DNA of 64,000 bases from Betaproteobacteria bacterium HGW-Betaproteobacteria-11 (GCA_002842395.1 PHCV01000001.1:310001-374000); one strand, 5' to 3'. Shown: positions 35,156 to 43,954, numbered from the stretch's first letter. A program made the numbers and translations. The notes: generated by a model from the letters alone, not told the origin.

Positions 35156-35721
35156 AAACCGCTCCTGACCATCCGTACGCCAAACGTCCCTGGTATCGCG
35201 AGCCCTGGCCCTGGCTGCTGATGGCGGGGCCGTCCATCGTCGTGGTGGCGGCGCTGTATACCGCCTGGATTGCGGTGAAGACCAGCGATGGCCTGGTGAC
35301 GGAAGACTATTACAAGAAGGGGCTGTCCATCAGCCAGACGCTGCTGCTCAACGAGAAAGCCAGGACGAGCGGACTGGTGGCGGGCGTTCGCATCGTGGGC
35401 GAGACCCTGACGGTGCATTTGCAGGCGAGTGACCAGAATTTTCTTTTGCCACCCACCGTGCGCATGACCTTGTCGCACCCGACTCGTGCCGGCCTGGACC
35501 AGACCCGGATCCTGACGCGTAGCGGAACGACTTACAGCGGGGTGGTACGCCTGCCGGCGGCAGGCCACTGGCTGATTCTTCTGGAAGACGAGAAAAATAC
35601 CTGGCGGCTGTTGGGCAACGTGATCCTGCCGAGCAATGAAGAGGCGCGGATCGGTGCCACCGCTCCGGCATCGACGTCAGCCACCAGCGGAACCGCAACG
35701 CCAGCCGATTTGCGCCAGTAA
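35152..35721 (+). CDS. ccoH: CcoH/FixH, cbb3 assembly protein
   Basis: A 189-residue protein with one helix (PWPWLLMAGPSIVVVAALYTAWIAVKTSDGLVTEDYYKKGLSI), the FixH hallmark, and a periplasmic beta domain. It is required for stable cbb3 assembly. It overlaps ccoG by 4 bases. Confidence 0.9.
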   Translation: MKTAPDHPYAKRPWYREPWPWLLMAGPSIVVVAALYTAWIAVKTSDGLVTEDYYKKGLSISQTLLLNEKARTSGLVAGVRIVGETLTVHLQASDQNFLLPPTVRMTLSHPTRAGLDQTRILTRSGTTYSGVVRLPAAGHWLILLEDEKNTWRLLGNVILPSNEEARIGATAPASTSATSGTATPADLRQ

Positions 35722-35772
35722 GTCGCGCTGGTAGGAGCCATGGGAAAGTGCCGCATACCCTGTGCCCTGTCA

Positions 35773-35799
35773 GAAAGTCGGCGTTGGCGATACGGTGGA
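35773..35799 (+). repeat. Dispersed repeat, short form, intergenic after ccoH
   Basis: GAAAGTCGGCGTTGGCGATA then CGGTGGA, in the 210-base gap between ccoH and a small membrane protein gene. No other feature is seen in that gap. Confidence 0.7.
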
Positions 35800-35930
35800 G
35801 CGCTGCTTCGGATGTTCCCGGTTGCCGGGTGCGGACTTTTGCAATAGAGTGCAAGCAACGACTGCCGAAAAGATGAGCCTCGAGTTCATGGTGGCAGGGC
35901 GGGCCCAGTCAAGTCTTTGCGGAGGTGGAG

Positions 35931-36179
35931 ATGCAAAAGCTGTTATCGATTTTGTGGCCGTCGTTTCTGGTCGCCGGAATCGCGGAAGGCCTGTTTTTTA
36001 CGCTGATCGATCCGCAGGAACTCTATTTATTGGGCGAACCGGTGCGCCTTTCGCGGATGGCGACCTACTCGCTTGGCTTCCTCTGTTTCTGGGCAATCTG
36101 CGCGGCTTCCAGCTTGGTGACGTGGTATCTGCTGCGCAGTGCGGCGGAAGTCAATCGTCGCGTGGGAGCCGTCCACTGA
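35931..36179 (+). CDS. Small two-helix membrane protein, unknown
   Basis: 82 residues with helices around LLSILWPSFLVAGIAEGLFFTLI and ATYSLGFLCFWAICAASSLVTWYLL. A strong GGAGGTGGAG site precedes ATG 35931. It looks like conserved hypothetical proteins found beside respiratory genes in betaproteobacteria; no function known. Confidence 0.75.
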   Translation: MQKLLSILWPSFLVAGIAEGLFFTLIDPQELYLLGEPVRLSRMATYSLGFLCFWAICAASSLVTWYLLRSAAEVNRRVGAVH

Positions 36180-36212
36180 CACGACAGAGGGGGGGTGATC
36201 ACGCGCTGCCGA

Positions 36213-36656
36213 TCAGCGATAGATCAGCACCGGAATTTTCGAGTGGGTCAGCACCTTGTGGGTTTCCGAGCCGAGCAGCAGGCCGGAGAGGCCGCGCCGG
36301 CCGTGCGAGGCCATGAAAACCAGGTCGGCGCCGACCTCGTCCGCGGCGGCGATGATGCCTATCCAGGGCGCATCGCTCACGCTGCTGCGAGTCTCTGCCA
36401 CCACCCCGGCGGCCTTGGCTTTGCCGGCGGCGGCATCGAGGATGGAATGAGCCTGCTGGTCGGCCATCTGCGCAAATTGCTCGGGTGTGGTCGGATCGAT
36501 CAGCGCGCCCTCGCCGTAGAAGGCCAGCGGATATTCGGGCTTGGCAAAAAAGAAAGTGATCTTGGCGCTGGCGTCCCGGGCAAAAGAGAGGGCGCGACCA
36601 ATGGTGCTTTCGGAGAGCGGCGAGCCGTCGATCGGCACGAGAAGATGTTTGAACAT
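36213..36656 (-). CDS. Universal stress protein (UspA family)
   Basis: A 147-residue single Usp domain: MFKHLLVPIDGSPLSE at the start and the ATP-binding pattern SHGRRGLSGLLLGSETHKVL near the end. Usp proteins of this type are induced under low oxygen in pseudomonads through Anr. Here an FNR box (36720-36733) lies upstream with TAGGCT (36698-36693, minus strand) 31 bp from its centre. Confidence 0.9.
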   Translation of the reverse strand: MFKHLLVPIDGSPLSESTIGRALSFARDASAKITFFFAKPEYPLAFYGEGALIDPTTPEQFAQMADQQAHSILDAAAGKAKAAGVVAETRSSVSDAPWIGIIAAADEVGADLVFMASHGRRGLSGLLLGSETHKVLTHSKIPVLIYR

Positions 36657-36719
36657 GAGGGCGCCTCGGTAAGGTTGGATTAGACTGCGAATAGCCTAGC
36701 GCAATCAGCGGCGTCTGTG

Positions 36720-36733
36720 TTGACTCCGATCAA
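36720..36733. promoter_or_regulatory. FNR/DNR box between usp and phaC
   Basis: TTGAC-TCCG-ATCAA. On the minus strand a TAGGCT hexamer is placed as in class II FNR promoters, so usp is the likelier target. On the phaC side no good -10 is seen at the matching distance. Confidence 0.6.
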
Positions 36734-36776
36734 GGGAAGGCGGGCCGTCCCGCAGGAATCGAAACGGAGAGACGAG

Positions 36777-38504
36777 ATGAGCGCAAGCAAGGAGACGCTG
36801 AATACCCCTCACGCCGTCTGGCGTGCGATCGATCAGGCGGTGGAAGCCAACGTCGATCCCATCGGCATGGCGGCGCCGCTTTTGCATGCCCAACTCGCCT
36901 GGCTGGCGCATCCCATGGAGTTGTCGGATGCCATCAGCTTGCTGACGACGAAAATCTGGGAACTCCAGGTGCATACCTGGGCGCGGGCGCTGGGGCTGCC
37001 GAGCGCGGATGTCGAGCAGGCGCAATCCGATGACACGCGCTTCGCCGATCCGATCTGGAGCGAGTCGGCGAGCTGGGACATCGTCAAGGAGTGGTATCTG
37101 CTCGGCACCCACAGCATCCAATGCATGCTCTACGAGACACCGGGATTGTCCGGCGCCGAGCGTCGCCGCGCCGCGTTCTGGTGGCGCAAGTGGCTCAACG
37201 CGGTGGCGCCGACCAATTTCCTGGCGACCAATCCGGTCGCCTTGCGCAAGGCAATGGAAACCCATGGCGAAAGTCTGCTGCGCGGGGTGAACAATTTCAT
37301 CGCCGACTTTCAGGCCGGTGACATTCAGATGACCCGCCCGGATGATTTCGTGGTCGGCGGCAACCTGGCCACCACGCCAGGCCAGGTTGTATTTCGCAAT
37401 GAACTGCTGGAAGTGATCCATTACACCCCGACCCGGGCACGGGTGCATGCGACACCGATCGTGATCGTCACGCCCTGGATCAACAAGTTCTACGTCCTCG
37501 ATCTGAATCCAAAAAAGAGCCTGGTGAAATTCCTGCTCGATCAGGGTTTCGACGTGTATATCACCAGTTGGAAGAACCCGACCGCCGAGATGCGCGACGT
37601 GGGTTTCGAGGACTACCTACTGCAGGGTATCGGCAAAATCATCGAAGTGGCATGCCGGATTTCCAGTGCGGCGAAGGTGCATGTCGTCGGCTACTGCATC
37701 GGCGGCGCCGCGCTCGCCACCTGGCTGGCCTGGGCCAATGCCCGCTATTCGCCGGAGGCGGTGCCGGTCGCCACGACCACGCTGCTGGCGACCCTGGTCG
37801 ATTACCACAAGCCAGGCGACATCGAGGTCTTCCTCGACGAGGGGACGGTGCACTGGCTGGAAAAATCGATGGCCGAAAAAGGCTATCTCGACGGCAAGCA
37901 GATGGCCGCAGCCTTTCGCCTGTTGCGCTCGAACAGCCTGATCTGGAACTACGTCGTCCAGGGCTACCTCTATGGCGAGGCGCCGCCGCCCTTCGATCTG
38001 CTGTACTGGAACATGGATACCACGCGGATGCCGGCGGCGATGCACGGCTGGTATCTGCGCAACTTCTACCTCGAAAACAAGCTGATCAAAAAAGAAGCCA
38101 TCGAACTCGGCGGCGAGAAGATCGATCTTGGCCGGATCGTGCAGCCGCTCTACGTGGTATCCGCCGAGGACGATCACATCGCGCCCTGGCGGCAGGCCTT
38201 CCGCATCAACAACTTCGTTGGCGGACCACGGCGCTTCGTGCTCTCCAGTTCGGGGCATATCCTCGGCATCGTCAACCCGGTGGTCGATCCGCCACGGCGC
38301 GAGTACCACGTCGCCAGCGCCGAGCGCCACGAGACGGCGGAGGACTGGCAGGCGCGTGCGAAGAAGCATCCCGGCAGTTGGTGGGCGGACTGGATGGCTT
38401 GGCTCAAACCCCAGTCGGGGCCGCTGGTCAAGGCGCCGCTCGTGGCAACGGCCGAATTTCCGGCACTGGCCGCTGCGCCCGGCGCCTATGTGCTCGAACA
38501 CTGA
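36777..38504 (+). CDS. phaC: Poly(3-hydroxyalkanoate) synthase, class I
   Basis: Polymerises hydroxyacyl-CoA into PHA granules. The 575 residues fit class I. The lipase-like box GYCIGG holds the nucleophile Cys307; catalytic Asp is in VSAEDDHIAPW and His in SSSGHILGI. Conserved PTNFLATNP and TPWINKFYVLDL are present. ATG 36777 is chosen over the upstream in-frame start because MSASKE is the usual N-terminus. No phaA/phaB neighbour; it stands alone after a divergent usp. Confidence 0.94.
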   Translation: MSASKETLNTPHAVWRAIDQAVEANVDPIGMAAPLLHAQLAWLAHPMELSDAISLLTTKIWELQVHTWARALGLPSADVEQAQSDDTRFADPIWSESASWDIVKEWYLLGTHSIQCMLYETPGLSGAERRRAAFWWRKWLNAVAPTNFLATNPVALRKAMETHGESLLRGVNNFIADFQAGDIQMTRPDDFVVGGNLATTPGQVVFRNELLEVIHYTPTRARVHATPIVIVTPWINKFYVLDLNPKKSLVKFLLDQGFDVYITSWKNPTAEMRDVGFEDYLLQGIGKIIEVACRISSAAKVHVVGYCIGGAALATWLAWANARYSPEAVPVATTTLLATLVDYHKPGDIEVFLDEGTVHWLEKSMAEKGYLDGKQMAAAFRLLRSNSLIWNYVVQGYLYGEAPPPFDLLYWNMDTTRMPAAMHGWYLRNFYLENKLIKKEAIELGGEKIDLGRIVQPLYVVSAEDDHIAPWRQAFRINNFVGGPRRFVLSSSGHILGIVNPVVDPPRREYHVASAERHETAEDWQARAKKHPGSWWADWMAWLKPQSGPLVKAPLVATAEFPALAAAPGAYVLEH

Positions 38505-38507
38505 AAC

Positions 38508-38549
38508 TTGACCGTCGTCAAGGCGGGCGATGCCGCCTCTCGACAGAAT
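38508..38549 (+). promoter_or_regulatory. FNR/DNR-type promoter of the hemerythrin operon
   Basis: Perfectly symmetric TTGAC-CGTC-GTCAA at 38508-38521 and CAGAAT at 38544-38549, 32 bp centre to centre; predicted start near 38556, 24 bases before the ATG. Confidence 0.65.
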
Positions 38550-38579
38550 CGGATCTTCTTACCGTGGAGATCCACCTTC

Positions 38580-39026
38580 ATGTCGATCAAGGCCTTGCTC
38601 TCTGCCGATCACCAACAATGTGACGAGCGTTTCGCCCAAGCCGAGGCGGCCGTCGCCAGCCACGATTGGGCGACGGCAGCAAGCGGTCTGCGGGCGTTGA
38701 CCCGCGGGCTCGAGGCGCATTTTCTCGCCGAGGAAGAAATACTGTTTCCTGCCTTCGAGCAGGCCAGCGGCATGAGCACGGGGCCGACGGCGGTGATGCG
38801 CCTCGAACATGGGCAGATACGCGAACTGCTGGAGGCTCTTGACCAGGCGCTGGCGGCAAAGGAAGACGAAGCCTTTGCCGGCGCGGTCGAGACCTTGCTG
38901 ATCCTGCTCCAGCAGCACAATCAGAAGGAGGAAAACATTCTCTACCCGATGTGCGACCGTCTGCTCGACCCGGACAGCCTCGCCGGGGCTTTGCGGCAGC
39001 GGCTGGAGGCGGACGGAAATGACTGA
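38580..39026 (+). CDS. Hemerythrin HHE-domain protein
   Basis: 148 residues, four-helix bundle with di-iron ligand pattern: SADHQQCDERF, HFLAEEEILFPAFE, RLEHGQIRELL, and QQHNQKEENILYPMCD. Probably binds O2 or NO or repairs iron centres under nitrosative stress (YtfE-like role is inference). Overlaps the DUF2249 gene by 8 bases. Confidence 0.88.
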   Translation: MSIKALLSADHQQCDERFAQAEAAVASHDWATAASGLRALTRGLEAHFLAEEEILFPAFEQASGMSTGPTAVMRLEHGQIRELLEALDQALAAKEDEAFAGAVETLLILLQQHNQKEENILYPMCDRLLDPDSLAGALRQRLEADGND

Positions 39027-39246
39027 TGCGATCGTCATCGATGGCCGCGATCTGGTGCCACCGGAGCCGCTGGAGCTGACGCTGACTGCACTCGATATCC
39101 TGCCGACCGGCGCCGAGCTGACCCTCTTGCTCTACTGTCAACCGCACCCGCTGTTCAACATCCTGCGCCAGAACGGCTACCTCTGGACGGAGCGGGTCGC
39201 GGCCGACGGTACGCATGAAATCCGCATCCGCAAGGCGCCGTGCTGA
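39019..39246 (+). CDS. DUF2249 (TusA-like fold) protein
   Basis: A 75-residue protein: DGRDLVPPEPLELTLTALDILPTGAELTLLLYCQPHPLFNILRQNGY is the DUF2249 pattern. Commonly linked with hemerythrin and NO-related genes; function unknown. Translationally coupled to the hemerythrin gene. Confidence 0.85.
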   Translation: MTDAIVIDGRDLVPPEPLELTLTALDILPTGAELTLLLYCQPHPLFNILRQNGYLWTERVAADGTHEIRIRKAPC

Positions 39247-39268
39247 AACAGCGCGGAGCGGATCGCCG

Positions 39269-40567
39269 ATGCACCCGAATCTTTCCTTCGAACAGGCGCC
39301 GCCCCTGGCCGTGCCCCTGCGTTTCTTCCTCACCGCACCCTGGTTCGGCGTGGCCGCCGGGCTCCTGCTGGTCATCGCCGGTGACGATGCCTTCGCCTCG
39401 CGCTTCTCGCCGTCCATTCTGGCGGTAACGCATCTGCTGACCACCGGCTTCATGCTGCAGGCGATGTGTGGCGCGCTGTTGCAATTCATTCCGGTGGCGA
39501 CCGGGGCCAATGTCATTCATCTCGAGTGGTTGACGAAATTCATACAGCCGATGCTGACGTTCGCTTCGCTGGTGCTGGCAGCCGGTTTCCTGCGCATGCA
39601 GCCCATGTTGTTTACCGTGGCAAGCGTGCTGTTCCTGCTTGCCGGTCTGGGTTTTGTCGCCATCGTTTCGCTGGCGCTATGGCAAACACCGGGGAGCGGC
39701 ATGACATTGCTTGCCCTCCGCGGCGCGGTCATTGCCTTGGGCGTGACCCTGCTCCTGGGCGCGGCACTCGCCATGACATTGGCTTTCGGCGTCGAGGTTC
39801 CGCTGCTGGCCATGATCGAGGTGCATCTGGCCTGGGGGCTGGCGGGCTGGGCGTTGCTGCTGCTGGCCGCGGTGTCCTGGATCGTGGTGCCGATGTTTCA
39901 GCTCACGCCAGCCTATCCGCCGGCCTTCAGCCGTGGCTTTCTCTGGCTGCTGCCTGGCGCGGTGCTGCTGCTGTCAGTCGCCGCGCTGGTGAACAGTGAG
40001 AGACTGCTGGACACGAGCCGACTGATCCTGCTGCTGATCGGCGCCAGTCACGCCGTGCTCACCCTCAATCTACAGCGCCGACGGCGGCGTAAATTGCCTG
40101 ATGTCACGCTGAACTTTTTCCGCCTGGCCATGACCAGCCTGCTGGCCTTCGCGCTGCTCGGCGCGGCAGCCCTGGCTTTTCCGGCGCTCGCCGATTTGCC
40201 GCGCTATGCCATCGGTCTGGGCGTGCTGGCGCTGGTCGGGGTGTTCGCTTCGGCGATTTGCGGCATGCTCTACAAGATCGTGCCGTTCCTCGGCTGGCTG
40301 CATCTGCAGCGGCTGGGCGCGCCGCTTTCGGCCGTGCCGAACATGAAGGGGATGCTTGCCGAAATCGCCAAACAGCGGCAGTTGGCCTTGCATGGCCTGG
40401 CCTTGCTGCTTCTCCTGGTGGCAGTCATCTGGCCGGGCTGGTTGCGCGCGGCTGGGCTGACCCTGATGCTCTCGATGGCGGCGCTGGGCGCCAATCTATA
40501 CACCGCGGCGCATCGCTATGTGCGATTCAGAGATCGTATTCGCGCAACCGGGTCAGATCAGGAATGA
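39269..40567 (+). CDS. Polytopic membrane protein resembling heme-copper/NnrS-type proteins
   Basis: A 432-residue protein with about 12 predicted helices and conserved-looking membrane histidines (AVTHLLTTGFMLQAMCGALLQF, MIEVHLAWGLAGWALLLL, MLYKIVPFLGWLHLQRLG). It looks like the subunit-I-like proteins found beside NO-response genes, but no family can be named safely. It follows hemerythrin and DUF2249 and overlaps the convergent dnr-type gene by 41 bases at the 3' end. A GGAGCGG site precedes ATG 39269. Confidence 0.75.
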   Translation: MHPNLSFEQAPPLAVPLRFFLTAPWFGVAAGLLLVIAGDDAFASRFSPSILAVTHLLTTGFMLQAMCGALLQFIPVATGANVIHLEWLTKFIQPMLTFASLVLAAGFLRMQPMLFTVASVLFLLAGLGFVAIVSLALWQTPGSGMTLLALRGAVIALGVTLLLGAALAMTLAFGVEVPLLAMIEVHLAWGLAGWALLLLAAVSWIVVPMFQLTPAYPPAFSRGFLWLLPGAVLLLSVAALVNSERLLDTSRLILLLIGASHAVLTLNLQRRRRRKLPDVTLNFFRLAMTSLLAFALLGAAALAFPALADLPRYAIGLGVLALVGVFASAICGMLYKIVPFLGWLHLQRLGAPLSAVPNMKGMLAEIAKQRQLALHGLALLLLLVAVIWPGWLRAAGLTLMLSMAALGANLYTAAHRYVRFRDRIRATGSDQE

Positions 40568-41213
40568 CGACGGTCTTGCCGTGCACCTCGATCACGCCGG
40601 AGTTGGAGAGCTCATGAAAAATCCGCGACAGGGTTTCCGGGGTCAGATTCAGCCGCGAGGCAATGACCTGTTTCGACGCCGGAAGCCGGATTTCGTGGCT
40701 CCCCGAAGCACCCTGCGGATACAGTTGCAGCAGGAAGCCGACCAGGCGCTGGGTGGCCGAACGCTGGGAATAGGTTTCGATATCCTGCACCAGGGTATGC
40801 AGGCGCAGCGACAGGCCGGCCAGCATGCGCCGGGCAAAACCGGGGTCGCGTTCGAGCAGGGCGAACACCGCCTCGCCGCCGATGCAGAGCAGCAGGCTTT
40901 CGCTCATTGCTTCCGCAAACACCGGGTAGGGACGGCCCATGAACATCACCGCTTCGCCGAAACTCTGCTGCGGGCCGAGGATCTCGATCACTTTCTCGTT
41001 GCCCTGCAGGGAAGGGAAGGCGAGCTTGATCTGGCCGCTGACCACGACATAAAAGCCGTGCGCCGGATCGCCCTTCTGGAACAGCATCCCGCCTCGGGAA
41101 AGTCGGCGCTGGCGGGACGCCGCGGCAATCGCCTGGAGCTGTTCGGGCAGCAGTTCCTGGAACAGCGGCAGGCACTTGAGCAGTTGGGTGGGATCGGGGG
41201 CAGGCGTGGTCAT
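40527..41213 (-). CDS. dnr: Crp/Fnr-family regulator, DNR type
   Basis: A 228-residue regulator: N-terminal cNMP-like beta-roll (LFQKGDPAHGFYVVVSGQIKLAF, FGEAVMF), dimer helix, and C-terminal HTH (PASKQVIASRLNLTPETLSRIFHEL) with the E-x-x-SR recognition helix of FNR. It lacks the cluster cysteines, so it fits DNR, which senses NO through heme. Neighbours nnrS and hemerythrin support that role. The 5' part contains a stretch resembling the dispersed repeat (41098-41125), but the protein aligns there with ordinary family sequence. Confidence 0.85.
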   Translation of the reverse strand: MTTPAPDPTQLLKCLPLFQELLPEQLQAIAAASRQRRLSRGGMLFQKGDPAHGFYVVVSGQIKLAFPSLQGNEKVIEILGPQQSFGEAVMFMGRPYPVFAEAMSESLLLCIGGEAVFALLERDPGFARRMLAGLSLRLHTLVQDIETYSQRSATQRLVGFLLQLYPQGASGSHEIRLPASKQVIASRLNLTPETLSRIFHELSNSGVIEVHGKTVVIPDLTRLREYDL

Positions 41214-41311
41214 GGTTTTTTTGCAGGGCTACCTTACCATGAGCGGCCTGCAACGGGCAGGAGAGGGGGTGGGATTTTAACGTGAAATTCACTCATTTGG
41301 CATCCTGTCAG

Positions 41312-41426
41312 GGCTCGCGCGAAGCGAGCCAATCGGGAACCCCCCGTGAGGGGGGCGAAGGGGGGCGGGAGTTCAAGAATGGGCTGACTTTCATGCTACG
41401 GGGTGATGTTTCCCGTATCATGAAAG
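41312..41426 (-). promoter_or_regulatory. Structured leader upstream of dnr (element 1)
   Basis: Three hairpins in the gap between dnr and nnrS: CTTTCATG-c-TACGGG ... CCCGTA-t-CATGAAAG (41388-41426), CCCCC-gtga-GGGGG (41341-41354), and GGCTCGC-gcgaa-GCGAGCC (41312-41330). The first hairpin and the following C-rich tract are matched in layout by 50170-50205 before the FMN-binding gene. Confidence 0.5.
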
Positions 41427-41436
41427 TTAAACTGAG

Positions 41437-42645
41437 ATGAAGATGTCATTCACACTTGGCGCCGCGCCGCATCGTCTGATGTTCCTCGCCGGAACCTTGC
41501 AGGCGCTGCTGGCGATGGGATTCTGGATGAGTGTCATGGGCGTGCGCGCCGGGCTCTGGCCCGCCACCGCCTGGCCTCTGTTCGCCGCGCTGCCGCCGGC
41601 CTGGTGGCATGCCGAGGTGATGCTGGCCGGCGTGCTCGGATTTTTCATTTGCGGCTTCATTCTCACCGCCGGTCCGCGCTGGCAAGGACAAGGCGATCTG
41701 CCGCCGACCCGCTATCTGCCGGCCTTCGGCCTGTTGGCGGGCGGTGCTCTGGGCGTATGGTTGGCTCTTGTCCTGCCGTGGCTGCTCGCGCCGTCACTGT
41801 TCCTGGCCAGCAGCGGCCTTGCCGTGGTGGCGATCACACTCGCCGGCGTGGCACGCCAGCCCGCCGCCGGGCACGAGCATATCGCCTGCGCCAGCCTTGC
41901 GCTGACCCTGGGGGCGGCGGGGCTGGCGCTGCTTGCCACCTTCGCTCTGAACATCCTTGACGCAGGGGCGGCGCGGCTGGGCATCGGCCTTTTGCTGTGG
42001 GGTTTCGTGTTGCCGATATTCCTCGTCGTCACCCATCGCATGCTGCCCTTCTTCACCGGCTCGGCGCTCACCGGCTACGTGGCCAGGCGTCCGTCCTGGG
42101 CCTTGCGTCTCCTGCTCATCGCCAGCCTGGGTCATGGTGCGCTCGACGGACTCGGGCTTATCTTCTGGCGTGGCGGGGTCGATCTGTCCGCCGCGCTCAC
42201 CGCGTTGTACCTGAGCTGGTGCTGGTGGGATGCGCGCGTCCCCGGCCAGCGCATGCTGCTGGTCCTGCACGGGGCCTTTGCCTGGGTGGGGCTCGCCTTT
42301 TTGCTGTTCGCCAGCGAGAGCGCGGCATCGACACTCCGCCCCGGCCTGTTCGGCCTGGCTCCCCTACACGCGCTGACGCTGGGTTATTGCAGTGCGATGC
42401 TGGTCGGCATGGCTTCGCGTGTGGTGCTCGGCCACTCGGGGCGGCCGATCGTGGCCGAGGGCACGATGTGGTGGGCGTTCTGGCTGATGCAGGTCACCGC
42501 CCTGCTGCGCGTGGCCAGCGATTTGCTCGCCGCGCCCCTCCTGCCGTGGCTGGCGAGCGGCTGTTGGCTGGTCGCCTTCGGTGGCTGGGTGTGGCATTAT
42601 GCGCCCCTGTTGTGGCAGCCGCGCCGCGATGGCCGGCCAGGATAG
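41437..42645 (+). CDS. nnrS: NnrS family membrane protein
   Basis: A 402-residue protein with 12 predicted helices. It has the NnrS pattern: APHRLMFLAGTLQALLAMGFW at the start, WWHAEVMLAGVLGFFICGFILTAGPRWQG, FLVVTHRMLPFF, and PLHALTLGYCSAMLVGMASRVVLGHSGRP. NnrS binds heme and copper and relieves NO stress in characterised bacteria. It is divergent from dnr and followed by a sirB-like gene after 10 bases. Confidence 0.88.
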   Translation: MKMSFTLGAAPHRLMFLAGTLQALLAMGFWMSVMGVRAGLWPATAWPLFAALPPAWWHAEVMLAGVLGFFICGFILTAGPRWQGQGDLPPTRYLPAFGLLAGGALGVWLALVLPWLLAPSLFLASSGLAVVAITLAGVARQPAAGHEHIACASLALTLGAAGLALLATFALNILDAGAARLGIGLLLWGFVLPIFLVVTHRMLPFFTGSALTGYVARRPSWALRLLLIASLGHGALDGLGLIFWRGGVDLSAALTALYLSWCWWDARVPGQRMLLVLHGAFAWVGLAFLLFASESAASTLRPGLFGLAPLHALTLGYCSAMLVGMASRVVLGHSGRPIVAEGTMWWAFWLMQVTALLRVASDLLAAPLLPWLASGCWLVAFGGWVWHYAPLLWQPRRDGRPG

Positions 42646-42655
42646 GGAGATACGC

Positions 42656-43048
42656 ATGTATCTGGCAATCAAGCATCTGCATCTGTTGTGCGTGGCGGTG
42701 AGCGGGCTGGGCTTTCTTGCCCGGGGAGTGTTGCGTCTCAACGATTCGCCGTGGCTGGCGCGGCCCTGGGTGAGGATCGCGCCGCATGTCAATGACACTG
42801 TGCTGCTCGTGGCCGGCCTCGCGCTGGCGGCGCTGTCCGGGCAGTACCCGTTCGTCGACGCCTGGCTGACGGCGAAAGTCCTCGGCCTCCTCGCCTACAT
42901 CGCGCTCGGCACACTGGCCCTGGGTCGGGCGCGGACGCGGCGCGGACAATTCGCCAGCTTCATCGCCGCCCTCCTGGTTTTCGTCTGGATGGCTTCGGTG
43001 GCTCGGCTGCGCGATCCGGCCGGATTTTTGGTTTTTTTGTTCGCCTGA
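42656..43048 (+). CDS. SirB2-type membrane protein
   Basis: A 130-residue protein with four helices: MYLAIKHLHLLCVAVSGLGFLARGVLRL and WVRIAPHVNDTVLLVAGLALA match the SirB family. Function poorly understood; members often sit beside respiratory or hemN-type genes. It ends one base before the convergent fnr stop. Confidence 0.82.
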   Translation: MYLAIKHLHLLCVAVSGLGFLARGVLRLNDSPWLARPWVRIAPHVNDTVLLVAGLALAALSGQYPFVDAWLTAKVLGLLAYIALGTLALGRARTRRGQFASFIAALLVFVWMASVARLRDPAGFLVFLFA

Positions 43049-43049
43049 A

Positions 43050-43805
43050 TCAGGCGACCGGCGTTGACAGGCGGGCCTTGAGTGCCGCCGGATCAAGCAG
43101 GCGGACATGCTTCTTTTCCACCGCGATCAGCCCTTCCTCTTTTAGGCGGGTGAAGGCGCGGCTGACCGTCTCGATGGTGAGGCCGAGCAGGGAGCTGATG
43201 TCCTCGCGCGACATGCGCAGGTAGAAATCCACCGGCGAATAGCCGCGGATCGACAGACGATGGGAGAGATTGAGCAGGAAGGCGATCAGCCGCTCCTCGG
43301 CATTCATCGTGCCGAGCATCATGATGACGCCCTGATCACGCACGATCTCGCGGCTCAAGAGCCGGTGCAGATGCCGCTGCAGGGTGGGAATCTGCGCCGC
43401 CAGGGCTTCGATCTGGTTGAAGGGGATCAGGCAGACTTCGCTGTCTTCCAGGGCGACCGCTTCGCAACGGTGGGCGCCGCTACCGATGCCATCGAGCCCG
43501 AGCAACTCTCCGGCCATGGAAAACCCAACCACCTGGGTGCGGCCGTCGGCGCTCATCACCTCGTTCTTGAAGCAGCCGGTCTTCACCGCGTAGATGGCCT
43601 CCATCGGCTCGCTGGTGTGAAACAGACTGCGGTTGCGCAGCACCTTGCGGCGCTTGCTGATCAGCGCCTCGACGCGCGCGAACTCGTCCTCGCTAAGGCC
43701 TTCGGGTAGGCACAACTCGCTCAGACTACACTGCTGGCAGCCGACCTGGAGCTGTTCGCTCAGACGTTTGGGAGGGGGAGACTTTCTGGTAACCTGCTCG
43801 GCCAT
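43050..43805 (-). CDS. fnr: FNR, oxygen-sensing 4Fe-4S regulator
   Basis: A 251-residue protein with cluster cysteines C23, C26, C32 (VGCQQCSLSELC) and C125 (SEVCLIPF), matching E. coli C20/23/29/122 with a constant shift of three. The HTH MSREDISSLLGLTIETVSRAFTRLKEEG has the FNR recognition residues E-x-x-SR. ATG 43805 is chosen because it gives the usual N-terminus; two FNR-like boxes lie upstream. It controls the FNR boxes elsewhere in this window by inference. Confidence 0.93.
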   Translation of the reverse strand: MAEQVTRKSPPPKRLSEQLQVGCQQCSLSELCLPEGLSEDEFARVEALISKRRKVLRNRSLFHTSEPMEAIYAVKTGCFKNEVMSADGRTQVVGFSMAGELLGLDGIGSGAHRCEAVALEDSEVCLIPFNQIEALAAQIPTLQRHLHRLLSREIVRDQGVIMMLGTMNAEERLIAFLLNLSHRLSIRGYSPVDFYLRMSREDISSLLGLTIETVSRAFTRLKEEGLIAVEKKHVRLLDPAALKARLSTPVA

Positions 43806-43829
43806 GATGGCGCCCTTGCCTTTCTGCTT

Positions 43830-43859
43830 TCGATGCGAATCAATGTTGACATGGATCAA
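43830..43859. promoter_or_regulatory. Two FNR-type boxes between fnr and hemN
   Basis: TCGAT-GCGA-ATCAA (43830-43843) and TTGAC-ATGG-ATCAA (43846-43859). They may serve fnr autoregulation and hemN activation. The -10 elements at matching distances are weak. Confidence 0.55.
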
Positions 43860-43954
43860 GTCCGCCGCCCGCTTTCGGCGCGACCATGAGCCCTTTGCGC
43901 CTCGGCGCCAACACTCAACGCCCGCATTCTACGCCAGCTCGCCGCTCGCTCGCC

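Noticed and set aside
41098-41125. Stretch resembling the dispersed repeat inside dnr
   Set aside because: The encoded residues (SRQRRLSRG) align with ordinary beta-roll sequence of Crp/Fnr proteins with no extra length, so convergence by chance is as likely as insertion.
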